Shown here: positions 44,545-53,579 of the stretch, piece by piece
Numbering within the stretch: position 1 is the first letter of the stretch
Layout of the letters: every line of letters begins with the position of its first letter
From: Streptomyces cadmiisoli
Lineage (GTDB): Bacteria > Actinomycetota > Actinomycetes > Streptomycetales > Streptomycetaceae
NCBI RefSeq assembly: GCF_003261055.1
Contig: NZ_CP030073.1
Coordinates: 1,736,001 to 1,800,000 of the forward strand
Direction of reading: 5' to 3'
Length of the DNA: 64,000 nt
The notes under the pieces: generated by a model
Seen by the model: the letters and a program-made list of their open reading frames with translations, nothing else
The model's database searches: none
Told to the model about the DNA's origin: nothing
Position numbers and translations under genes: made by a program

Positions 44545-45809
44545 CCGGCACACCGAGCGGCGCACACCGTCGCCTGTCCACTGCAACTGCGGCCGGCCGT
44601 GAGGACACCCACCTCGTGGTGATCCGCGGCAACTCGGCGTCAGGCAAGTCGAGTGTGGCCCAGGGCCTGCGAGATCACTACGGCCGCGGTATCGCGATCG
44701 TGGGCCAGGACGTGATCCGCCGGAACGTGCTCAGGGAACACGACACCGCGCGCGGCGCCAACATCGCCCTGCTGGGCAGGATCGCACGCGACGCACTGAA
44801 CGCCGGCTTTCACGTGGTACTCGAAGGGATCCTGTACGCCGATCGCTACAGCCACATGATCACGTCCTTGGTACGGGACCACCGCGGCGTCTCCTGCTGC
44901 TACTACCTGGACGTGCCGCTGGAAACGACGTTCGTCCGCCACGCGTCGAAAGCGGATGCCGCGTACCTGGCGCAAGTCACCGACAACCATCTCGCCTCCT
45001 GGTACCGCGAGTTGGATCTGCTGCCCGGCGGTCTGGAGACCGTGATCCCGGCCGACAGCACGCTGCAGGACACCATCGCGCGAATCCTGCGCGAAACCGA
45101 TCTAGCCTCTGCCTCCCCAATTCCGCCGCCACAGTGCAAGCCGTCACAGGGAGACTCGATGAACAGTCTGGTGTTGATGTCCGATCCGCAGGTCGCCGCG
45201 ATGCCGGTGCGCGAGTGCGGGGAGCCGCTCGTCGACGTGCGTGACCACAGCTTCCGCGTCGACCCCCGCAAGCAAGATCCGCTGGGCGCGTTCGCCCACG
45301 TCCGCGAGGGCGTCCTAGCCCGGCTGGAGCACGCCCGCTCGCTCCTGCCCGCTGGCACCGACCTGCTATTCATCGAGGGCTACCGGCCACTGGCCCTACA
45401 GCAGCGGTACTTCACCGAGTACCGAAACGAGCTGGCCGCCGCTCACCCCGGCTGGACAGCTGAGCGGCTGCACCAGGCCGCCAGCCGGTACGTGTCGCCG
45501 CCGGAGATCGCCCCCCACTCCGCGGGGGCGGCCGTGGACGTAACCCTCGCCGACCAGGACGGCCACGAACTCGACCTCGGCACCCGCGTCAATGCCTCCC
45601 CCGAGGAGAGCGACGGGGCCTGCTTCACTCACGCCCCGAACCTCAGCGATCGCGCGCGCTACCACCGCACGCTGCTGCTCAACGCCATGGAGAACGCAGG
45701 TTTTACCAACTATGGAACGGAGTTCTGGCACTTCTCGGTTGCCGACCGGTACGACGCGCTGATGAGGCAGGAGCCGCACGCGCGTTACGGACCGATCGAA
45801 CTGCCCTAG
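44541..45809 (+). CDS. P-loop kinase fused to VanX-like D-Ala-D-Ala dipeptidase
   Basis: 422 residues from ATG 44541, overlapping the NUDIX stop. Residues 1-200 form a small-molecule kinase-like domain with P-loop GNSASGKSS (30-38), GQDVIRRNVLREHDTA and VVLEGILYADRY. From Met 207 a peptidase M15D domain follows: FIEGYRPLALQQRYF, HSAGAAVDVTL (zinc site HxxGxAxD) and EFWHFSV (catalytic Glu and zinc His). VanX enzymes cleave D-Ala-D-Ala in glycopeptide resistance or cell-wall recycling. No stop separates the two parts, although an internal ribosome site and ATG precede the second. The kinase substrate is unknown. Confidence 0.87.
   Translation: MTGTPSGAHRRLSTATAAGREDTHLVVIRGNSASGKSSVAQGLRDHYGRGIAIVGQDVIRRNVLREHDTARGANIALLGRIARDALNAGFHVVLEGILYADRYSHMITSLVRDHRGVSCCYYLDVPLETTFVRHASKADAAYLAQVTDNHLASWYRELDLLPGGLETVIPADSTLQDTIARILRETDLASASPIPPPQCKPSQGDSMNSLVLMSDPQVAAMPVRECGEPLVDVRDHSFRVDPRKQDPLGAFAHVREGVLARLEHARSLLPAGTDLLFIEGYRPLALQQRYFTEYRNELAAAHPGWTAERLHQAASRYVSPPEIAPHSAGAAVDVTLADQDGHELDLGTRVNASPEESDGACFTHAPNLSDRARYHRTLLLNAMENAGFTNYGTEFWHFSVADRYDALMRQEPHARYGPIELP
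45147..45161 (+). promoter_or_regulatory. Internal ribosome site and ATG inside the kinase-VanX gene
   Basis: AGGGAGA at 45147-45153 lies 5 bases before an in-frame ATG (45159-45161) at the start of the VanX-like domain. It could produce a free dipeptidase as well as the fusion, or be a leftover from a time when the domains were separate genes. Confidence 0.55.
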
Positions 45810-45938
45810 CGCGCCGACAGCCTCGTCCACTTCCTCGCCCCCACGCCGATCCGAAAACACGGGAGCGTGGCCGCCGCCTCCTGGCCCGGTTGCGATCCCA
45901 AGACCGCAACGGACAGAACGCATCGAACGGAGGCACGT

Positions 45939-46841
45939 ATGCCTGACGACACGCAGCAGGCGATCCCAACCGTCCCGAGTCCGGCGACCGGAGGTGAACC
46001 ACAAGAGCACCACATGCACCTGCTCGGGCGGTACTACCGCCAAGTGGAAGCAGGCCGGAAGACGATCGAAGTGAGAGTGGCCACATCGCAGAAGCGCGCC
46101 GTCGCAGTCGGCGACACGGTCGTCTTCCACGACCGGGACACCGGGCGGGAACTCGACATCATCGTGCAGCGGATCACCCCATACCCCTCCTTCGAGGTTC
46201 TGCTCAGCTCGGAGGACACCATGCGCATCGACCCGGACGGGCCGCCCGGAGAGCTGCTCGCCAACCTCCGCAGCATCCACCCGCCGGCCAAGGAAGTGCT
46301 CGGCGTTCTCGCCCTCGCATTCGACCACCGCCCTGCCCGGCCCGGCCGCCCCATGCCGATGACGCCCACGCAGTACGCGCAGACCGTCCCCCACCACACG
46401 GTGTACGGCTGCCTGTACATCCGCGACGAACACGACCGGCCGGTCCAGCTCCGCTCGGTCTACGGCTCGAGACTCTGGCAGTTCCCGGGCGGCAACCTGG
46501 ACGCCGCAGGCGAGGACCCGCTGCAGACCGCCCGGCGCGAGGCGGTCGAGGAGACGGGCCTCGAACTCGGTAGGAAAACGCCGAAGCTGCTCCTGACGCA
46601 CTTCCTTCACGCCGGGCCGCGCCTGCCGCTGAACAAGGTGGGGCTCATCTTCGACGGAGGCCAGCTGACCGCCGACCAGCTCGGCCAAATCCGCCTCGAT
46701 CCCGCAGAGCACGACATGTGGGCCGTCCACCACCTCGCCACCTGGCAGGAGCTGATGGCGCCGCGCGCCTTCGCCCGGCTCGACGCCATTGAACGAGCCC
46801 GGCGCGGCGAGGGCCCCGCCTACCTGATCACGCACACCTGA
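45939..46841 (+). CDS. ASCH-NUDIX fusion protein
   Basis: 300 residues from ATG 45939, with GGAGG 6 bases upstream. Residues 20-120 look like an ASCH domain, an RNA-binding or nucleoside-modifying PUA-like fold: MHLLGRYYRQVEAGRKTIEV, AVGDTVVFHDRDTGRELDII. The NUDIX part has GGNLDAAGEDPLQTARREAV then EETGL, one residue longer than the classic box. ASCH and NUDIX together suggest action on RNA caps, modified nucleotides or nucleotide pools. It shares the region with other NUDIX genes but is about 130 bases downstream of the kinase-VanX gene. Confidence 0.85.
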   Translation: MPDDTQQAIPTVPSPATGGEPQEHHMHLLGRYYRQVEAGRKTIEVRVATSQKRAVAVGDTVVFHDRDTGRELDIIVQRITPYPSFEVLLSSEDTMRIDPDGPPGELLANLRSIHPPAKEVLGVLALAFDHRPARPGRPMPMTPTQYAQTVPHHTVYGCLYIRDEHDRPVQLRSVYGSRLWQFPGGNLDAAGEDPLQTARREAVEETGLELGRKTPKLLLTHFLHAGPRLPLNKVGLIFDGGQLTADQLGQIRLDPAEHDMWAVHHLATWQELMAPRAFARLDAIERARRGEGPAYLITHT

Positions 46842-46870
46842 TCCTCAACTCCCCCACCCAGGAGGCAACC

Positions 46871-47868
46871 GTGCCCGCCGAGGACACCAACACCCGGGCC
46901 TGGCAGATCTACGGCCAGCGCCAACTGGCCCGCTCCTACACCCCGCCCATCCCCGACCAGCTCGGCTGGACGCCTTGGGAAGGGATCGGACCGGGTGCAG
47001 AAGTCCTCGGTGACGTCGCCGGCCGCCGGGTCCTGGACATCGGGTCCGGAGCCGGCCACCACGCCGTCCACCTCGTCCAGGCTCACGGCCCGCGTCACCG
47101 GCATCGAGCTGTCCCCGACCCAGCATGAACGCGCCGTCTCCGCCCACGCCGACGTCGACGGTGTGGAGTTCGTCCAAGCAGACGTGACCGAGTACCTGGC
47201 CGGAGCCGAGCCGTTCGACGCCGCGTACGCGATCGGGACGCTCGCCTTCATAGACCCGCACCGCTCGCTGCCGGCACTGCGCGACGGCCTGCGTCCGGGC
47301 GCCCCCTTGATCCTCTCGCTCCTGCACACCGACCTGCACGGTCGCGGTCCGTCCACGGAAGTGGCGCCGCGCGAGCAGATGATCCTGCTGCGCGACGACC
47401 CACCCCTGCCGACGCAGATGTGGGTCCTGGCACCGCAACTGTGGGAGGACCTGCTTACCGAGTACGGCTTCCGCGTCGAGGCCATCGACCTGCTACCGCA
47501 CCCCGACAACAGCGCCACCGTCATCCAGCAGCTCATCCGCGCCCGGCGCGTCCCCGACCGGCCGGCGCGCGTCTCCAGCCGACCCCGCAGCACCAGAGCG
47601 CCGAAAGCGCACGCGGCCGTCGGCGTCGGAGCGATCCTGCTCAGTGAAGAGGGCATCTTGTTGGGCCTGCACCGCCGCGGCACCCTCGAACTGCCTGGCG
47701 GCAACGTGGCGGCCGGGGAATCATTCGAGGACGCGGTGAACCGCGAACCCACCGAGGAGACCGGTCTGGTCGCTCGCGCCAAGGACGTGGGGCTCCTGGG
47801 CACGCTCGTCGATCACGTCGCTGGTGTCCTGCGGGTCACCGTCGGCGCGCTCGTCCACGACGCCGGCG
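46871..47868 (+). pseudogene. Frameshifted class I methyltransferase-NUDIX fusion, 3' end lost
   Basis: GTG 46871 has GGAGG upstream and begins a SAM methyltransferase (GWTPWEGIGPGAEV, VLDIGSGAGHHAVHLVQAHG). At about 47087 the frame shifts by +1 or -2; the chain then continues as ARVTGIELSPTQHERAVSAH and FDAAYAIGTLAFIDPHRSLP in another frame. A NUDIX domain follows (GGNVAAGESFEDAVNREPTE then ETGL) and ends abruptly near 47868, where integrase-like sequence starts in a different frame. The gene therefore carries both a frameshift and a rearranged end. Unless corrected at RNA or protein level it is not functional. Confidence 0.75.
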
Positions 47869-48421
47869 TGGCTGCGTGCCGACCGCAAGTCGCTCAAGCT
47901 GGACTTCACGACATTGCCGACGGCGTTCGTCCCCACCGCCAAGCGCCTGTTCTACGCCCAGCTCACCCTGGACACCCCGCCCGGGGAGCAGCCGATCACC
48001 ATCGCCAGCATCCGCACTCACTTCAGCTGCGTACGCCACTTACTGCTGTGGGCCGACGCCCGCGGACGCACGCTCGCCCAGATGAGTGGCGCGGAGTTGA
48101 ACGACTACCACCGTGAGCTGGTCGGCCTGCGTCTGTGCCTTACTTCCACCTACCGCTACCGGCGTGCGGTGCGGCTTCTGTGGGCCTACCGCAGCCGTCT
48201 GCCGAATCCCTCGGAGCCGATCCGCTGCGGCGGCCGTCCTGGCAGGCGTGGGCCCGCGCGAACCGGCCCTTGCCGCCGACCTGCCCGCCGCAATTCTTGC
48301 CGACCTCCTCGGCCTCCACGTCAACAAGGCCGTCCGCTGGGTCACCTACGGCCGCCGAGACTGGGCCGACTACCTCGCCGCCCGCCTTACACAAGACCAC
48401 GAGCAGAGTTCAGGCCGGTAA
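47869..48421 (+). pseudogene. Internally deleted tyrosine-recombinase (integrase) remnant
   Basis: Integrase-like N-terminal sequence begins right after the broken NUDIX domain: LKLDFTTLPTAFVPTAKRLF, SIRTHFSCVRHLLLWADARG, ELNDYHRELVGL, YRYRRAVRLLWAYRSRL. The frame changes at about 48230 (DPLRRPSWQAWARANR), then again to the typical C-terminal end of streptomycete integrases, LAADLPAAILADLLGLHVNK and AVRWVTYGRRDWADYLAARL, stopping at 48421. The catalytic centre between these pieces is missing. This marks a former integration or rearrangement point. Confidence 0.65.
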
Positions 48422-48482
48422 CACATGCTCGGCGGCATGAGAGTGCATCGACTTGTCCGCAGAGAGACCAGCGTGTACCTCA

Positions 48483-50267
48483 TCAGGGTGCACTCTCGAT
48501 ACCAGGAGTTTCGAGGTCGTCCTCGACGAAGCGGAGTGCTTCTTCCGCGCGTTCGATCAGATCCAAGTAGGTGAGTACCTGAACTCGGCTCTGGTCCGTG
48601 TTGAAGGAACGGATGGTACGGGCGACCATCTGCTGAGTTACTCCAGGTACCTCCACTTGATCAGGATTCCCGATCACAACGGTCCCCCGTGTACGAAGGT
48701 AATCGTAGTCAAGGTCAAGTGTGTTGCGGTGGATCGTTTCCAGTGTCGGTCCCGCGTCATCCATTCTCTGAACATAGTTCCTGCATTGACTCACCGCCTC
48801 GTGCACCTCGTTCGACATGATCAGGCCGTTGCGGTGCCACCTGACAAGTGCGGCGCCGGGCTTCTTGAGTTCGACGACGTGAACGCTGCGGTCAGCGCGC
48901 ACGAGAAGAATGTCGTGCTGGTCGAGGGGCAACAGGTCACGTCGTTCCGAGGCTTCCGTGTACTCACCCCCGAAGATCCAGTGATTGCGTCCGATTATCC
49001 GTTGAACTGCGGCTTCCGGCGCACTCCTGTCGCTGACGACCTTCCGAAGCTCCTGCAGGAGTTCGCGGCGTTGCCTGATGACCTTTAGCTCGGCCGATCG
49101 GTGGTCCTTCTCGGTCGAGTCCAATGCGGGAACAACGCTGCCGTCTTTCCGGTACGTGACGACCTGAATCCGCACATGTTCGTCGGCGCCCGAATCAGGG
49201 GGCCCGGATTCTTCGTCGGGTCTCGCCGCCGCAATTACGTCATAGTGACCGCCGCCTGTCCAGTTCACTTCATGTGTGATGCCGCCTGAGTCGTTACCGC
49301 TGATCACTTTGTCCAGACGGTCGCGGACGACGTGCGACTCGCTGTCGACAGCGAGCCAGTGGCGGCCAGTTTTGTGCGCGACCGCAGCGGCCGTGCCTGA
49401 GTCGCCGAAGTAGTCGAACACGAGGTCACCGGGGTTGGTCGCGATCGTGAGAATCTGTTGCAGCAGTTGTTCCGGCGGCGGAGCCGGCTGGTGCATGTCA
49501 TCGAGCAGTCCGCGCAGGTGCTGGCGCGCTTGGAAACTTGTCCCCACGTCGGCCGCACTCCATACCGTGGAGGGCGGCTTGTCAGGGGCCTCCGATAGAT
49601 AGAGCTTCAGCGTCGGACGGCCGCTGGGCGACCATGCGATACGTCCGTCGCGATCGAGTTCCTCGAAACGCTGCTGGGTGAATCGCCAAGAACGGCGGGC
49701 AGGTGGCTGTACGGCCGTGCCGAACGGACCTACCACTTCGTAGCGCAGGTTCTCACGAAGAACGGGGGAGGAAAGGTCGGCTGCTCGCCACGGCCCGCGG
49801 GGATCGTTGTCAGGGTTGCGGAAACTCGACTCTGATTCGGCTGTACGAGGGAGAGGGTTCGGCTGCCATGTCGAGGCGTCTTTCGCGAAGACAAGTAGGT
49901 AGTCGTGGCTGACCGTGAAGTGACGGGAGTTATTCCGTGCAGGCTTTGGAACGACGACTGTAGATACGAAGTTCGATCGGCCGTAGACCTTGTTCATGAG
50001 CACATGGCAGTCAGCGAACTGCCGGTCGTCGACGTGCACCCACGCAGAGCCGTCAGGGGCGAGCAGGTCGCGCACCAGACGCAGATGCACCTGCATCATG
50101 CCGAGCCAGGACGCGCGGCCGGGAGCTTCGTTGTGCTCGAACCCCCATTGCGTGTCCCACGGCGGTCGCAGATACGCCGACTTGACCCTGCCTCGATACT
50201 GGCCGGTGTCCTTCAGGGTGCGAAGTGCGTTCTCGTTGCCGCCATGGATGAGCAGGTTGTCCGCCAT
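48483..50267 (-). CDS. Degenerate adenine-methyltransferase-like domain fused to Shedu (DUF4263)-like nuclease
   Basis: 594 residues from ATG 50267. Residues 1-325 follow a type III Mod-like methyltransferase: WLGMMQVHLRLVRDLLAPDG, AWVHVDDRQFADCHVLMNKV, SNFVSTVVVPK, FDYFGDSGTAAAVAHKTGRH (SAM-site position). The catalytic motif normally DPPY reads RPPW (residues 34-37), and the SAM-site motif is also altered (DYFGDSGT instead of DPFAGSGT). Residues 420-530 form a Shedu-like PD-(D/E)XK nuclease: QRIIGRNHWIFGGEY, HDILLV (Asp 452), VVELKKPG (Glu 466, Lys 468), and GTVVIGN. The nuclease residues look intact while the methylase looks inactive, so the first part may sense DNA or nucleotides. A lower-GC single gene flanked by remnants, as for an acquired defence gene. 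Confidence 0.85.
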   Translation of the reverse strand: MADNLLIHGGNENALRTLKDTGQYRGRVKSAYLRPPWDTQWGFEHNEAPGRASWLGMMQVHLRLVRDLLAPDGSAWVHVDDRQFADCHVLMNKVYGRSNFVSTVVVPKPARNNSRHFTVSHDYLLVFAKDASTWQPNPLPRTAESESSFRNPDNDPRGPWRAADLSSPVLRENLRYEVVGPFGTAVQPPARRSWRFTQQRFEELDRDGRIAWSPSGRPTLKLYLSEAPDKPPSTVWSAADVGTSFQARQHLRGLLDDMHQPAPPPEQLLQQILTIATNPGDLVFDYFGDSGTAAAVAHKTGRHWLAVDSESHVVRDRLDKVISGNDSGGITHEVNWTGGGHYDVIAAARPDEESGPPDSGADEHVRIQVVTYRKDGSVVPALDSTEKDHRSAELKVIRQRRELLQELRKVVSDRSAPEAAVQRIIGRNHWIFGGEYTEASERRDLLPLDQHDILLVRADRSVHVVELKKPGAALVRWHRNGLIMSNEVHEAVSQCRNYVQRMDDAGPTLETIHRNTLDLDYDYLRTRGTVVIGNPDQVEVPGVTQQMVARTIRSFNTDQSRVQVLTYLDLIERAEEALRFVEDDLETPGIESAP

Positions 50268-50341
50268 CTGATCAGCTTAGGGCTATGGTCCGGTGCGGGG
50301 CCGGGGAGCCGAGGCCGTGCACGTACTTCGGCACCATAAGG

Positions 50342-50905
50342 TTACGCTCGCTCATCGGCACGAGCGGACGTTCGGGGTGGCGTGAGCCCACGGTCTCGAC
50401 TAGCGCGCTGACACATCCGCCTTGGGCGAGGATTGCGCATGGTCGGAATAACACCCCTGCACCAGTAGTCAAGCACCTGCAACGCGGCTGCTTGAGCGTC
50501 CAACGCGATCCGGACGGCCGCGTCTACCGCCACCGGCTGCGTAGTCTCGCTTTCAAGGGCGAAGACGCCCATGGAGTTCCGGCCAGCTGGATCATTACCG
50601 CCCCGGTCGCCCGGGCTGTCGCCGTCCTCGAACGCTTCCAACCAGCCGAGCAGCTCGCCGTCCAGAGTGGTGGCATCCGGCAGTTGCACAGCCCCAGCCC
50701 CCATCTCCGGGAACGCCGGAAGTATCTCGGTGCCGCGCCTGGAGCGCAGCACCACCCGGCCCATCGCCTCATGAAGGCGTCGGGGGCACGTCGCGGTGGC
50801 CGAGACGTGGACAACGGACAGCAACAAATCCTGTCCATATCCCGAAGCCTTGGACGACTTCTTCGCTCGGTTCGAACCGCCTACCGCCGATGAAGACGCA
50901 GTCAC
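50342..50905 (-). pseudogene. Probable remnant of an ATP-dependent DNA ligase
   Basis: Within this stretch a short block, GRVVLRSRRGTEILPAFPEM followed by GAGAVQLPDATTLDGELLGW, resembles the nucleotidyltransferase core of ATP-dependent ligases (the LDGEL strand is typical). Sequences to either side do not continue the family in one frame, and the catalytic Lys motif is not found. The preceding part (YGQDLLLSV) could be a scrambled piece. I read it as a decayed fragment between the Shedu-like gene and the amidase. Confidence 0.4.
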
Positions 50906-50925
50906 CTACAACGGTGACGTAGAGG

Positions 50926-52374
50926 TCATCCGCTCCGTGGTGCGATGACGCCCTCGGCCGTTCCTCCGAGCAGGGGCGCCAGGTGCTCGGCCATCACGAG
51001 CAGGGTCCGGTCCGAATAGGCCGGTCCTACGAGCTGCACACCGATCGGGAGGCCATCGGCGCCGTGCGCAATCGGCATGACCAGGCTGGGCAGCCCGACG
51101 TGGCTGGTGAGGTTCGCCCAGCCGGTCTGGTCGAAGAAGCTCCGTTCGGCGCCGTCGACCGTGAGGGAACGGCTCCCGGCCGGGATCGCCGCGGTGGGAG
51201 CGGCGGGCGTAATGAGGACGTCGTACTGACCGTCGGCGAAGAACAGGTGCCACGTCTGCTGGAGCCGGAGGCGCTCCTCGTTGGCGCGGAGCCAGACGCG
51301 GTGTGTCTGCGTGCGGTGGCGGAGGATGGCGGCCCGTGGGCTCGCGTCGTCCGGATGCAGGTCACGGGCGGCGGCGAGTTCGGCCGCGCCTGCGGCGTCG
51401 TCGGTGGCGGCCGTCGTGGTGGCGTGGAGAAGCTGCTCGAAGAGGCGGAGGGATTCGGCGAAGCCGACCGGCCCCGCAGTGCGGTGAACACTGGCGCCGG
51501 CGGAGGCGAGTGTCCGTTCGAGGGCGGCGACAGCGTCGGCGGTGTTGCGGTCGACAGGGCAGCTCGTGTCGTCGGCCCACACGGCCACGCGGAGCTGGCC
51601 GATCGGGCGCTGCGCCGTGGGCAGCGTGACGCTCCAAGGGTTGTTCTCGTCGGGTGACGGTGTCGTCAGTGCGGCGAGGAGCAGGTCAAGGTCTCGGGGG
51701 TGGCGGGCCAGGGGGCCAGGGGTGACCATGTCGCTGCTTGTGATCCACCCCGGCGGTCGGGGGATGTGGCCGCGGGCTGGAACGAGTCCGTGGGTGGGGC
51801 GCAGGCCGTAGACGCCGCAGTAGTGGGCGGGGAGCCGCAGGGAGCCGGCGAGGTCGCTGCCGAGATCGGCGGGGGTCAGGTGTGCGGCGACTGCTGCGGC
51901 GGGGCCGCCGGAGGAGCCGCCGGTGGTGCGCTTGAGGTCGTGCGGGTTGAGCGTGGGGCCGAACAGGGCGTTGTCGGTGTGCAGGTCCTGGCAGTACGCC
52001 GGAGTGTTGGTCTTGCCCATGATGACGGCACCTTGGTGGCGGAGCCGGGCGACCGCGTCGGCGTCGCGGGCGGGGACGTGATCGGCGAGGTCTTCGGCAC
52101 CGCTGGTGGTGCGCAGGCCGGCCGTCTCGAAGCTGTCCTTGATCGTGAGGGGAAGGCCGTCGAGGATGCCCGCGCTCTCGTTGCGAGCGCGGCGTTCGTC
52201 GGCCGCGTGCGCGGCGGCTCGGGCCGCGCTGTCGTCGCGGGTGATGACGGCGTTGATCTGGCTGGCGTCTATCTGGGCGAGGTGCAGGTCGAGCAGTTCG
52301 CGGCTGGAGATCTCGCCGCGGTCCAGAGCCTGGAGCTGGACGTGGGCGGGCTGTTGGGTGAGGTCGTTCGTCAT
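50926..52374 (-). CDS. Amidase signature family enzyme
   Basis: 482 residues from ATG 52374, overlapping the preceding membrane-protein stop (ATGA). The Ser-Ser-Lys triad region is present: GLPLTIKDSFETAGLRTTSG (Lys), RTTGGSSGGPAAAVAAHLTP (Ser) and GSDLAGSLRLPAHYCGVYGL (nucleophile Ser). These enzymes hydrolyse amides in a wide range of substrates; the family is also used for amidotransfer. As last gene of an XRE/ImmA/membrane-protein operon it may have a role in toxin or metabolite handling. Substrate unknown. Confidence 0.9.
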   Translation of the reverse strand: MTNDLTQQPAHVQLQALDRGEISSRELLDLHLAQIDASQINAVITRDDSAARAAAHAADERRARNESAGILDGLPLTIKDSFETAGLRTTSGAEDLADHVPARDADAVARLRHQGAVIMGKTNTPAYCQDLHTDNALFGPTLNPHDLKRTTGGSSGGPAAAVAAHLTPADLGSDLAGSLRLPAHYCGVYGLRPTHGLVPARGHIPRPPGWITSSDMVTPGPLARHPRDLDLLLAALTTPSPDENNPWSVTLPTAQRPIGQLRVAVWADDTSCPVDRNTADAVAALERTLASAGASVHRTAGPVGFAESLRLFEQLLHATTTAATDDAAGAAELAAARDLHPDDASPRAAILRHRTQTHRVWLRANEERLRLQQTWHLFFADGQYDVLITPAAPTAAIPAGSRSLTVDGAERSFFDQTGWANLTSHVGLPSLVMPIAHGADGLPIGVQLVGPAYSDRTLLVMAEHLAPLLGGTAEGVIAPRSG

Positions 52375-53579
52375 GCGGAGACTCGCTCAAGGTGGGGGGC
52401 TCGTGCGGGCTGGCGGGGCAGGTGGCGCGCGACGTCGAGGAGAGCGTCGATGTCGTCCATGGGCCCGGTGGTCTGGCGTTCGAAGTCGGCGAACTCGGTG
52501 AGCTGGTCGGGCTCCGGGCGGGCGCCGGCGGCCCTGGCGGCGATTCCGGCGAGGATCTGATCCGCCGTGACGGCCGCGGACAGATTCTTTCCGTGAAGCC
52601 CTCGGGCCCGGTGACGGGCTTCGCTGGCCTCGCGGACGGCGGCGTCGAGGTACTGGCGGATCACGAACCGGCCGTCCCGGATCTCGACGGCTCGGCGGTA
52701 GAGCCGGATCGAGATGCGACGGAAGCGGCGCCGCTGGGCCGGGTCGACCCTGTCGATCGGCAGTTCGATCTCGGGTGCCTCGCTGTAGAAGGCCAGCCAT
52801 AGGGGGCGCAGGCCGTAGTAGCTGCGGTACTGCTTGATCCGGTACCGGACGCTCTGGGCCTGGTCGCTGATCGTGGGCACGAGCCAGCCGATCAGCGTGA
52901 GCATGGCGCCGACATCGCCGCAGGTCCAGGCAAAGCTTTCCCATTCCGCGAGGGAGGTGTCGAAGGCGCCGGCGATCACGTTGCCGATGCGGACGGCGCT
53001 GTATCCGAGGGTGACGGTCGCGCCGAGGGCGACGATGCGCAGGCCGACGCGGACGGACCCGCGAGTGCTGCGGCGGGCCAGGCGCCAGCAGGCGCGGGCG
53101 AGGAAGACTTCGCCGATGGTGTAGGCCGTGACGTACAGGGTGAGGTACGCGGCGTACCAGTCGTCGTGCGCGTAGTAGAGCGTGAAGTCGATCGGGTGCG
53201 GCGCGTTGGGCGTCAGCAGGGCGAACAGCACCAGCAGCCCGGCGATCACCGCGAAGCCGGCCCAGAGCCAGCGGCGACTAAGCAGGCTGGCTACCTTGGG
53301 CGGGGATCCCCAGTAGGTGAGGACCACCTGTTGGCAGGCCAGGAGCGCGACCACGCAGCCCTGCGCGAGGGGAGCGGATATGTTGACGGTGCCGAGCACG
53401 CGGTCGAGGTAGTTCCACATCGGCGTGATGGAGAACAGGAACGAGAGCCCTGACAGCAGGAAGACAGCGGCCAGCGCGGCGGAGGCGGGGTCGCGGCGCC
53501 GGGTGGGCACGTCCCGCAGGAGGCAGAGGAAGCCGAGCATCGCGACGACGAGGCTGATCGGGTGGAGCAGGTCCTTCAC
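52371..53579 (-). CDS. Seven-pass membrane protein of the MAB_1171c type
   Basis: 402 residues from GTG 53579, overlapping the ImmA-type stop (GTGA). Seven membrane segments lie in residues 8-245, the last being MLTLIGWLVPTISDQ. The remainder is a cytoplasmic domain: RYRIKQYRSYYGLRPLWLAF, ELPIDRVDPAQRRRFRRI, LYRRAVEIRDGRFVIRQYLD. This combination is the actinomycete MAB_1171c family, annotated as putative transporters. It usually accompanies XRE and ImmA genes as here. It may sense or transport a small molecule; no function is demonstrated. Confidence 0.85.
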   Translation of the reverse strand: MKDLLHPISLVVAMLGFLCLLRDVPTRRRDPASAALAAVFLLSGLSFLFSITPMWNYLDRVLGTVNISAPLAQGCVVALLACQQVVLTYWGSPPKVASLLSRRWLWAGFAVIAGLLVLFALLTPNAPHPIDFTLYYAHDDWYAAYLTLYVTAYTIGEVFLARACWRLARRSTRGSVRVGLRIVALGATVTLGYSAVRIGNVIAGAFDTSLAEWESFAWTCGDVGAMLTLIGWLVPTISDQAQSVRYRIKQYRSYYGLRPLWLAFYSEAPEIELPIDRVDPAQRRRFRRISIRLYRRAVEIRDGRFVIRQYLDAAVREASEARHRARGLHGKNLSAAVTADQILAGIAARAAGARPEPDQLTEFADFERQTTGPMDDIDALLDVARHLPRQPARAPHLERVSA

